Below, piece by piece: positions 1 through 7,094 of a DNA stretch of 10,113 nucleotides. Origin of the DNA: an uncultured Lachnospiraceae bacterium (GTDB taxonomy: Bacteria; Bacillota_A; Clostridia; Lachnospirales; Lachnospiraceae); assembly GCA_910587905.1 (NCBI GenBank), contig CAJUOF010000116.1, positions 1 through 10,113 of the forward strand. Direction: 5' to 3'. The notes beneath the pieces are model-generated. The model was not told the origin of the DNA. It saw nothing but the letters and a program-made list of their open reading frames with translations, and did no database searches. The position numbers were made by a program, and so were the translations under genes. Numbering within the stretch: the first letter of the stretch is position 1; every line of letters begins with the position of its first letter.

Positions 1-20
1 ACACGACGCTCTTCCGATCT
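1..20. other. Illumina sequencing adapter left on the contig end
   Basis: These 20 bases (ACACGACGCTCTTCCGATCT) are the 3' part of the standard Illumina TruSeq Read 1 adapter, whose known sequence ends exactly in this way before the insert. The coding sequence of the P-type ATPase stays sensible (…LLDSDFS) up to base 21 and then runs into adapter-encoded residues. The segment is therefore synthetic and should be trimmed. It marks the true left end of the assembled genomic sequence. Confidence 0.96.
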
Positions 21-2083
21 GAGAAATCCGAGTCCAAAAGAACCACCTGGGATGCCTGGGCCGCCGCCTCGCTTCCCGACGCCATGGCCACGCTGCAGTC
101 GGCGTCCTTCAGGGCTAACACATCGTTGACCCCGTCCCCGGTCATGGCGACGGTCCTGCCTTGGAGCTTGAGGGTTCCCACAAACTGCCGCTTCTGGTCC
201 GGCGTCACCCGGCCGAACACCGTATAATCCCGCATGGCCTGGCTGACCGCCTCCGGCGTGGTCAGTGTCGAAGCGTCCACGTAGTTTTCCGCCCCCTGGA
301 CCCCGGCCTCCTTCGCTGCCTCCGACACGGTCAGGGGATTGTCCCCGGAGATCACCTTGATCTCCACTCCCTGCTCGGCAAAGTAGGCAAAGGTCTCCGG
401 CGCCTCTTTGCGGATGGGATTGGCCAACAGCACGAAACCCAGGGGAACCACCTTCCCCGTGAGCGGCTTTCCGTCCGGCTCCCCGTCGTAGGAGCCGAAC
501 ACCAGCACCCGGTAGCCCTTCGCGGTGTGGCCCTCCACCTGAACCCGCACCGCCTCGAAATCCTCCCGCAGAACAAACTCCGGCGCTCCCAGCACATAAG
601 CCCCGTCCGCAAACACCACACCGCTGTATTTGACCGCCGAGGAAAAGGGGATCACCCGGACCGGACGGGCCCCCGTTCCCTCCGTAAAAGATTCCTTGAG
701 CGCTTCCATGGTAATGTTGTCACTGCTCATGGCCTTCGCAAAATCCCCGAGAAGAGCCGGAAGAGGCGCCATGCCCGAACGATAGCCGGGGGCCGGAACC
801 ACGTCCTTCACACTCATCTTATTCTCTGTGATGGTTCCCGTCTTGTCCACGCAGAGCACATCCACTCTGGCCAAAGTCTCAATGCTCTTCATGTCGTGAA
901 GGAGCACGCCATTTTTCGCCAGGCGGATGGAACTGACTGCCAAAGCCACACTGGTCAGCAGGTAAAGGCCCTCCGGGATCATGCCGATGACCGCCGCCAC
1001 CATGGAGGTGATGCTGTCGGTGATGGTCTCTCCGTTATACACATAGCCCTGGACAAACAACACGATGGCAATGGGAATTAGAATGACTCCCACCACCTTG
1101 AGAATCTTGTCCAGAGAGCGCATCATCTCCGACTGCTCCCCGGTCTTCATCTCCTTGGCCTGCATGGTCAGCTTCGAAATATAAGAAGCGCTCCCCACCG
1201 CCGTGAGGGCCGCATGGCACTGCCCCGACACCACAAAGCTTCCGGAGATCAGCGGATCCCCCTTCCGCTTGGTGATCTCGTCAGACTCGCCCGTCAGCAG
1301 AGATTCATTGACCTGAACTTCCCCGGCAAGGACCATGGCGTCGGCACAGATCTGGTTCCCTCCCTTGAAGATCACCACGTCGTCCCGGACCAACTCCTCC
1401 GCATCCACCGTCCAGACCTTTCCCTCCCGCACCACGGCCGCCTTGGGTGCTCCTAGCATGTTCATCTTCTCCAGCACCTTCTTGGCCCGAATCTCCTGCA
1501 CGATACCGATCAGGGTATTGACCATGATGACCGGAAGAAACGTCAGATTCCGAAAAGAACCCACGGCGCAGAGCAGCACCGTCAAAACCGCAAAGATCAG
1601 ATTAAAATACGTAAACAGATTGCCCCGAATGATCTCACCCGTGGTCCTGGAAGAAGAATCCACCGCCACGTTGGAAAGCCCCGTCGCCAGCCGTTCCTCC
1701 ACCTGGTCTCTGGAAAGTCCTGTCTTGTAAGAGACCACCGGCCGATATCCCGCCGACCCCTTCTGAGCACCCGCCAGACGCCCCTCACTTCTTTTGTTGG
1801 ATACACGAAGTTCTTCCTGCACCTGCTCCGGAAAGCCCTGTGCTTCTCGCCCACGTTCCGATACAGTCGGCATCTCCGATCCACGTTCCGCCGGCATCCG
1901 TCTCATCGGCATCAACTCAAGCGGCACCTGCTTCCCCGCTTCTGCAAGCCCCTCTCTCCGTCCTGCCATGGCTTCCTCCTGCGAAGCCTGCCGCATCCTG
2001 CTCCTTGCCGCCTGAATCTCCTCAATCGGAATCCGCTCCGTCGCCGCCTCATAATCTTCCTGTTCTGTCTGCCGCCTGGCCAT
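21..2083 (-). CDS. P-type cation-transporting ATPase, CtpE-like, 3' end missing
   Basis: A membrane pump that uses ATP through a phospho-aspartate intermediate to move a cation. About 687 residues are visible; the last membrane helices are lost off the contig end. Motifs seen, in order: first hydrophobic hairpin about 155-196, TGES 264-267 (actuator domain), second hairpin about 326-395 with PEGL 370-373 in the ion-path helix, phosphorylation site DKTGT 413-417, nucleotide-domain stretch PFSSAVKYSG with GAPEF near 499-503, and TGDGVND 648-654 followed by LALKDAD. PEGL plus 'GRVTPDQKRQFV' and the VLALKDADCSVAM stretch match the CtpE-like group; mycobacterial CtpE is linked to calcium uptake, so calcium is a guess here. 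The start is set by GGGAGG seven bases upstream. Unusually, about 115 charged, Arg/Glu/Met-rich residues precede the normal family N-terminus (near RPVVSYKTGLS). The reading frame is intact throughout. It probably has its own promoter. Confidence 0.93.
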
Positions 2084-2156
2084 CCAAAAACCTCCCAAAC
2101 CTTTATCCTGCGTTCATCCTACAAGACAATTCCCTATTTTTTTCCTACATGAAAAG

Positions 2157-2185
2157 AGTATACACTTCCTTTCTGGCTTTTTCCA
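2157..2185 (-). promoter_or_regulatory. Candidate sigma-A promoter for the P-type ATPase
   Basis: Read on the minus strand, TGGAAA (4 of 6 bases match TTGACA) is followed after exactly 17 bases by TATACT (5 of 6 match TATAAT). Transcription would begin near 2150, giving a leader of about 67 bases before the start codon at 2083. It lies in the one clearly AT-rich gap of the host sequence, just after a possible terminator for the preceding gene, which is where a new transcription unit would be expected. Identified by eye only. Confidence 0.5.
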
Positions 2186-2186
2186 T

Positions 2187-2222
2187 AAAAAAACTATGAA
2201 TTTTTTCTTTAGAGGAAAATTC
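2187..2222 (-). terminator. Weak AT-rich hairpin with T-run after the class-V enzyme gene
   Basis: Read on the minus strand, GAATTTT (2216-2222) can pair with AAAATTC (2198-2204) around an 11-base loop. After ATAG comes a run of seven T (2187-2193). It begins seven bases after the stop codon at 2229-2231. The stem contains only A-T pairs apart from one G-C, so it would be a poor terminator; placement and T-run are the main support. Confidence 0.38.
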
Positions 2223-2228
2223 TCATTC

Positions 2229-3419
2229 TCATCTCCCTTGCCGCCGCCCCAGCGCCTGCTCAAGCACGGCGGCCAGCCGCTCTGCCTGTTCCTTCGTATT
2301 ATAATAGTGAAAGCTCACCCTCAGATAGTCCCGCACCGTCACAAAGATCCCGGCCTCCGAGAGGGCCTGTTCCAGCCTGTCCTTGCGGGAAAGGTCGTAG
2401 AGGAAACTGACGCTCCCGCCCCAGGTATCAGGATCGTCGCTTCCCAGGAGCCGGATATCCAGATCTGCCTCCTTAAGCCGCTCCCTGAAACAGGTTTCCA
2501 CCTCCCGGATCTGCTCTGCAACCTTCTCTATTCCGATCTCCAGGAGCATCTCCACGCTCTTCGTCATGGTATAGATCCCCATGAGATTCATGGTGCCGGT
2601 CTCCATGCGGGCCGCCCGGTGGGCGTAGGCTGGGATTCCAAGCCGAATCTCCTCCCCGTCAAAAAGGCCCAGGGGCAGCTCATAGTCCTGCTCAATATTT
2701 CCGCAAAGATAAGGCGGCGTGACCTGCTCCATCACCTCTTTCCTGCACCAGCAAAAGGCGGCTCCCATCACCCCCAGAAGCCCCTTGTAGCTGGAGGCGG
2801 ACAACACGTCGATGCCCATCTCTTCCACGTCGATGGGAATCCTCCCCGCCGCCTGGACCGCATCCACGGAAAGCAGGATTCCCCGTTCTCTGCAGGCCCT
2901 GCCCAGCTTTCGGATGTCCGTCACGTAGCCGGAGGTTGACTGGGCCAGAGATACCGAGACCACCCTGGTCCTCTCCGTCATGGCGGCGATCAGATCCTCC
3001 GCTGCCACGACGCCGTTTTCGGACGGAAGCGCCACAAGCTCCACACCCTCCCCCTGGCTCGCCGTCCAGGGCATGTAGACGCTGGGAAAATCCCCGCCGG
3101 ACACCAACACCTGGCTTCCCGCCTCCAGGGGAAGCCCCTTCGCCAGAAAATTGTTCCCCCAGGTGGTATTCATCGTAAAGAAAATGTCCTCCGGCTCCCC
3201 GCCGACGAGCCTCCCCAGTGCCTCCTTTCCCCGCCTGCGGATCTCGGAGCCGAAAATCTCAGGATCCCGGCCCAGGGAATCCGAAAACCGCAGGAGGTAT
3301 TCCTCCGCCGCCCGCCTGGTCCGCTCCGGCTGCATCCCAAGGCATGAACAGTCCATGTAGATCCGGTCCCCAAAATATGCAAATTCCTCCAGATACTTCC
3401 GATCGATCAAATTTCTCAT
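2229..3419 (-). CDS. Class-V aminotransferase-fold PLP-dependent enzyme
   Basis: A cytoplasmic pyridoxal-phosphate enzyme of the aminotransferase class V / cysteine desulfurase / isopenicillin-N epimerase superfamily, 396 residues, a normal length. Seen: cofactor-binding Asp186 in LLSVDAVQ, Schiff-base lysine Lys212 in SASSYKG, the conserved METGTMN stretch at 272-278, and Arg367 in LRVSFHYYNT, the usual substrate-carboxylate arginine. No catalytic cysteine loop typical of cysteine desulfurases is visible, so NifS/SufS activity is not supported; epimerase, lyase or transaminase activity remains open. The frame stays open upstream to an ATG at 3551, but those 44 extra residues come from the large palindrome and do not resemble the family, so the ATG at 3419 was chosen. 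Its ribosome binding site is poor: a G-run directly abuts the ATG, and AGGTGG lies 16 bases away inside the palindrome. It may be co-transcribed with the peptidase genes upstream. The substrate is unknown. Confidence 0.85.
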   Translation of the reverse strand: MRNLIDRKYLEEFAYFGDRIYMDCSCLGMQPERTRRAAEEYLLRFSDSLGRDPEIFGSEIRRRGKEALGRLVGGEPEDIFFTMNTTWGNNFLAKGLPLEAGSQVLVSGGDFPSVYMPWTASQGEGVELVALPSENGVVAAEDLIAAMTERTRVVSVSLAQSTSGYVTDIRKLGRACRERGILLSVDAVQAAGRIPIDVEEMGIDVLSASSYKGLLGVMGAAFCWCRKEVMEQVTPPYLCGNIEQDYELPLGLFDGEEIRLGIPAYAHRAARMETGTMNLMGIYTMTKSVEMLLEIGIEKVAEQIREVETCFRERLKEADLDIRLLGSDDPDTWGGSVSFLYDLSRKDRLEQALSEAGIFVTVRDYLRVSFHYYNTKEQAERLAAVLEQALGRRQGR

Positions 3420-3436
3420 CCCCCATATAAACTTTC

Positions 3437-3669
3437 CACCTGTGCGGCTGAAGGTTTCCCATGTCTCCGCCAGGGAACAGCCGCTTTTGCAGACACGTTG
3501 ATTTTTTGATTTTGCTGCGCCGCCTATTGTCATCGAACCGGCTTCCATCAAAGCGGGTCAGTCGGTTCGATGACGCTATACTCGCAAAATCTGCAAAATC
3601 TGCCTATCGTCTGCTACAAACGGCTGTTCCCTGGCGAAGACAGAACGAGATATCTCAACCGCACAGGTG
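3437..3669. repeat. Large imperfect palindrome, about 233 bp, MITE- or REP-like
   Basis: The whole gap between the metallopeptidase and the class-V enzyme is one inverted repeat centred near 3552. Paired perfect blocks from inside out: 12 bp (3529-3540 with 3563-3574, GTCATCGAACCG), 6 bp (3489-3494 with 3609-3614), 16 bp (3468-3483 with 3621-3636, CGCCAGGGAACAGCCG) and 11 bp (3437-3447 with 3659-3669, CACCTGTGCGG). The centre shifts by at most about 1.5 bases across blocks, so the arms are in register with few indels. Between blocks the arms are diverged but related; for example, ATTTTG repeats appear in both. The right arm holds a direct repeat GCAAAATCT x2 (3584-3601) and a small palindrome GAGATATCTC (3647-3656) overlapping the peptidase stop. 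The outer right arm encodes the last residues (HLCG) of the metallopeptidase. No T-run follows, so it is not a plain terminator. It encodes no convincing protein. Confidence 0.85.
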
Positions 3670-5028
3670 ATAAAATTTCCAGATGTCGCAGGCTTCCCCG
3701 GTTTCCCGGACCGTCCCCCGCTCTTTCCTCACCGTCACCGCCCCCTCAAAGCAGTCCACGGCCGGGACCACCAGGCCCCCGTCCCGGAAAGACTCATACT
3801 CTGCAAGGGCCTCGTCCCTCCCCACGTACCTGCCGTACTCTTCAAACCAGGCTTCATTCTGGAGAGAGTTATCCTCCCGGAACCGTTCCTTCAGGGCAAG
3901 CATCACGTCGTCCAGACAGCGCTCTCCCCCCGTGGCCTGCCGGATGCGGCTGTCCGCATGGGTCAGGTAAAAGAAGCCGCGGCCATAGGGAACCCGGGTG
4001 AGCTCCTTGTCCGCCATCAGCCCTGCGCCGCACTCTGCATTGGCCGCATGCCGTTTCGGGTTCTCGTAGTAATCCGCCGCCCGCTTGTTTAACTGGTCCG
4101 CCAGCTCCTCCCCGGTCACGATCCCCATCCGAAGGGGAAGCACGGCGGAATAATACTCAGCCATGCCCTCCACGTACCAGGTGCAGGTCCCGAAAGGATC
4201 ATCCTTCAAATGGACCCAGTTGTGGACCATCTCGTGGGCAAAAAGAAACTTGAGCCAGACCGGATCCAACTGTTCATTATCCCGGTAAAGATACATATAA
4301 GAGCGGGTCAGGGCCGTCCCGCCCGCCCGGATCTCATCCCCGTCGGTGTGCCGGACAAAAATCGTGTAGGGCTCTCCCCCATCCCCGAAAAATCGGCTCT
4401 CATAGCCAAAGATCCGAGCCGTCGCCACCGCATTCTCCAGGATCCTGTCATTGGCGAACCAGTAATAGCCGAAATTCCCCAGCCGCACGCAGTCCAAAAG
4501 ACCGGCGGCGTAAAAGGTCTCCATCAGAGTGCCGTCATCCCCCTCACGCCGGACGGTGCCCTGGCCATAGCTCCAGACGCCGATGGCCTCCCCCGGCAGG
4601 GCGGAAAGATCCCAGGACAGGGTGTACGCAATGGTATCCTCCGTATAGAAAGCGGGCATAAAAGTCATTCCGGCGCCGTTCATGCCGCCCCGCTCGTACC
4701 CTAAGTCGAAGACCGGGTTCCTGCCTCCGGGGGCCAGCTTCAGGCGATAGCAGAGCGTCCACCCGCCGCTGTCTGTTTCCGGCACGTAAACGCCCATTTT
4801 CACGGGGGGCTTTTCCTCCTCCCGCATGGAGAGGGGGATCCTTTCCCCGTCCCCCTCCAGGCTCACGGGTTCCGCAAGCTCCGTAAAGGGCTTGAAGATG
4901 GTCACCAGATTGACAAAGAATAAAGGCTCCCCCTTCCTGGCGGGGATATCCGCCCGAAGCTCCACCGAAAGCTCCCGGATCTTCTCCCCATCCCAGTCCG
5001 GGGCCAGACAAACAGACACCTGATACAT
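3655..5028 (-). CDS. M1/M61-like gluzincin zinc metallopeptidase
   Basis: A 457-residue zinc peptidase, probably an aminopeptidase-type enzyme acting in the cytoplasm, since no signal peptide or membrane segment is visible. The zinc site is HEMVH at 265-269, followed by W271 and by the third ligand Glu287 in YVEGMAEYY, the gluzincin pattern. Seventeen residues separate the second His from this Glu; classical M1 enzymes have eighteen. The later segment YGRGFFYL…IRQATGGERCLDDVM resembles the C-terminal helical part of M61 (glycyl aminopeptidase) proteins. The N-terminal 200 residues look like a beta-rich domain, as in M1/M61. The start has a perfect AGGAGG seven bases upstream, which overlaps the stop of the preceding S9 gene (gap 11 bp), so the two are co-translated parts of one operon. 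The last residues fall inside the palindrome, so the C-terminus may have been altered by it. Exact family and substrate are uncertain. Confidence 0.84.
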   Translation of the reverse strand: MYQVSVCLAPDWDGEKIRELSVELRADIPARKGEPLFFVNLVTIFKPFTELAEPVSLEGDGERIPLSMREEEKPPVKMGVYVPETDSGGWTLCYRLKLAPGGRNPVFDLGYERGGMNGAGMTFMPAFYTEDTIAYTLSWDLSALPGEAIGVWSYGQGTVRREGDDGTLMETFYAAGLLDCVRLGNFGYYWFANDRILENAVATARIFGYESRFFGDGGEPYTIFVRHTDGDEIRAGGTALTRSYMYLYRDNEQLDPVWLKFLFAHEMVHNWVHLKDDPFGTCTWYVEGMAEYYSAVLPLRMGIVTGEELADQLNKRAADYYENPKRHAANAECGAGLMADKELTRVPYGRGFFYLTHADSRIRQATGGERCLDDVMLALKERFREDNSLQNEAWFEEYGRYVGRDEALAEYESFRDGGLVVPAVDCFEGAVTVRKERGTVRETGEACDIWKFYHLCG

Positions 5029-5039
5029 GGCAAACCTCC

Positions 5040-7094
5040 TTATAAGTACGTTTTGAACCAGTCCAGCATGGTCCTGTAATAGTGGCGCAACTGGCCCGGA
5101 TGAATCGGCTGGTTGTGGGCGCAGCCGGGATAGAGCACCAGCTTGACGGGGAAATCCTCCGGATGGCTGTCCTTTATGGCCACGAAAAGCTGGTGGGCCC
5201 CCTCCACCGGGCAGCGCAGGTCGTCCACACCGTGGAGGATCAGGAAGGGGGCATCCACCTTCTCCATGCCGCAGATCACCGACCGCTCCACCTCGTGGTC
5301 CATGAACTCCCCGAAGGTGGGATACGCCCCGGAATCCCCCTGCATGTCGCTGGAGGCATAGCTGATCAGCTCATTGCCGATGGAGCGCTGGGTGATAAAC
5401 GCCTTGAAGCGCTTGTTGCGGCTGGCGGCATAATTGGTCATATAGCCCCCGTAGCTGCCCCCGGTGAGTCCCAGGCGGTCCCCGTCGATCCAGTCGAAAC
5501 GCCTGACCGCCTCCGAGACGAACTGCATGATATCCGTGTAGGCGCTCCCGTCGAAGGCATACTCGATCTTCCGGTGCTCATCCCCGTACCCGGAAGAGCC
5601 TCTGGGATTGCAGAACAGCACGCCGAAGCCATTCCCCGCAAACGCCTGCATCTCCAGGTCAAAGCCATAGGTATAGAAGGGATGAGGCCCGCCGTGGACA
5701 TAGACGATACAGGGATATTTCTTTCCGGGCTCCCTGTTCTGGGGCGGAAGGCAGAACCCGTGGACCAGGCTTCTTCCGTCCAGGCAGTCAAAGAAAAAAT
5801 CCTCCGCCCGGCTTAAGGCTTTCTCCGCCAGCCAATCCTCATTGGACTGGTACAGTAGTTCTGTCCCGCCGGTATTCTCATCCAGGAGCACGTAGCTTTC
5901 CGGCACGTCCGTCTCCGACTGGCTGAGGAGCACCTTGCCGTTTTTCGGCACTCCCATCCCGTTGTGGGCATATTTCCCCTTCGTAAGAGCCACCGGCCTG
6001 TGATCCTCCCCGTAAATGGGCGTCTTGAAGATCCGGCATTCCCCCCGGAAGCAGGCGTGGAAGAGCACGTAACGGCCGTCCGAGGAGACCCGGACCTTCT
6101 CGAGGCCCGCCCCGCAGCCCGCATTGTAGGCAAACTGCACCGTGTCAAGACATTCCTCCGTCTTCTCCGAGATGGAAGTCAGCTCTTTTCCGTCCGGTGT
6201 GACCCGGTAAAGGGTGCAGGAGGGATAAGTGCCGTTCAGATCCTTCCGGCCCTCATAGTCCAGGATCCCGATGATGATATATTTCCCGTCCGGCGTGAAC
6301 ACCGGCCGCACCGGGTTGGGATAGGAGACCACCATCTTGTCCCTGGTCACCCGGCTCATCTCGCAGGTCTCAACGTCGAGATACAGAAGATCCATGGCAA
6401 TGCCGATGGACTTGTCGCAGTAGAGATTCGATTCACAGAGCACGTGCTTGGAATCCGGGGCCCAGGCGCCGTGCATGAAATTGGCTTCCCCCGCCGTGAT
6501 GCGGCGGGCCTTTGCGGACCCGTCCGCCTCCACCACCCACAGGTGCATGACTTCCGGCTGGGCAAAGCCCAGGCCGTCAAATTTGTAGCCCAGGTCCGTG
6601 ATGACCACCGGCTCCTTGGCCCGCTCCCGCCGGTAGCGGGCCTCCTCCGCAGGGTCCGCCGGAGTCTGGAGCCAGTCCTCGTCCATGGTGTCCGAGCCGG
6701 AGGAAGTAAAAAGGATCTTCGTCCCGTCCGGGCTCCACAAGGGATCCGTGAGACCGAAGCGCATGGTGGTGACCTGCCTGCAAGCCTCCGTCTCCAGATC
6801 GTACACGAAAAGCTGCCGCCCCTGCCCCGGGAGAGTCGAGAGAAAGAGGACCCGCCTTCCGTCGGGACTCAGCGCGGGATTTCCCTCCCCTTCTCCTCCG
6901 GCACTGATCCGCCTCCGCTCCCCGCTCTTCCGGTCAAGGAGGACGATCTCGCTCCGTCTCCGCCCCGCCTCCCCGTCATAATAGGAATCGGCAAACAAAA
7001 GCCGGTCCGACTCCTCCAGGTAATGACCGAAGGAAATGCTTTCTTTTCTGTCGAAATCCTCAAATCCACTGTTTTTCTTTCTATTCTGTTCCAT
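5040..7094 (-). CDS. S9-family serine peptidase (acylaminoacyl-peptidase/DPP-like)
   Basis: A 684-residue serine peptidase of the prolyl-oligopeptidase clan, cutting short peptides in the cytoplasm (no signal peptide). The N-terminal two thirds form a beta-propeller with TolB/WD40-like SPDG-type repeats (for example LSPDGRRVLF near 75, WSPDGTKILF near 120, FTPDGKYIII near 266). The C-terminal alpha/beta-hydrolase domain has HGGP 467-470, nucleophile Ser547 in GGSYGG, Asp625 in HGVDDLRCP and His660 in PGCAHNQ, so the triad is complete. The usual NHG around the His is HNQ here. GGAGGG five bases before the ATG sets the start. The start overlaps the end of the GntR-S9 fusion gene by 14 bp, pointing to translational coupling. 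It shares the domain plan of the fusion's peptidase half (PRGSSGYG against PRGSTGYG), which suggests an old tandem duplication with divergence. Exact cleavage preference cannot be told from sequence. Confidence 0.93.
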   Translation of the reverse strand: MEQNRKKNSGFEDFDRKESISFGHYLEESDRLLFADSYYDGEAGRRRSEIVLLDRKSGERRRISAGGEGEGNPALSPDGRRVLFLSTLPGQGRQLFVYDLETEACRQVTTMRFGLTDPLWSPDGTKILFTSSGSDTMDEDWLQTPADPAEEARYRRERAKEPVVITDLGYKFDGLGFAQPEVMHLWVVEADGSAKARRITAGEANFMHGAWAPDSKHVLCESNLYCDKSIGIAMDLLYLDVETCEMSRVTRDKMVVSYPNPVRPVFTPDGKYIIIGILDYEGRKDLNGTYPSCTLYRVTPDGKELTSISEKTEECLDTVQFAYNAGCGAGLEKVRVSSDGRYVLFHACFRGECRIFKTPIYGEDHRPVALTKGKYAHNGMGVPKNGKVLLSQSETDVPESYVLLDENTGGTELLYQSNEDWLAEKALSRAEDFFFDCLDGRSLVHGFCLPPQNREPGKKYPCIVYVHGGPHPFYTYGFDLEMQAFAGNGFGVLFCNPRGSSGYGDEHRKIEYAFDGSAYTDIMQFVSEAVRRFDWIDGDRLGLTGGSYGGYMTNYAASRNKRFKAFITQRSIGNELISYASSDMQGDSGAYPTFGEFMDHEVERSVICGMEKVDAPFLILHGVDDLRCPVEGAHQLFVAIKDSHPEDFPVKLVLYPGCAHNQPIHPGQLRHYYRTMLDWFKTYL

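Noticed and set aside
2229..3419. Cysteine desulfurase (NifS/SufS) assignment
   Set aside because: The PLP motifs fit the broad superfamily, but no active-site cysteine loop was seen and no sulfur or iron-sulfur genes are nearby.
2229..3551. Start of the class-V enzyme at the ATG at 3551
   Set aside because: The extra 44 residues are encoded by the palindrome, do not fit the family's N-terminus, and the ATG has no ribosome binding site.
3584..3603. GCAAAATCT direct repeat as a CRISPR or operator array
   Set aside because: There are only two units with no spacers, and it lies inside the palindrome arm.
3437..3669. Palindrome as an ordinary intrinsic terminator
   Set aside because: It is far longer than a terminator hairpin and no T-run follows either arm on the transcribed strand.
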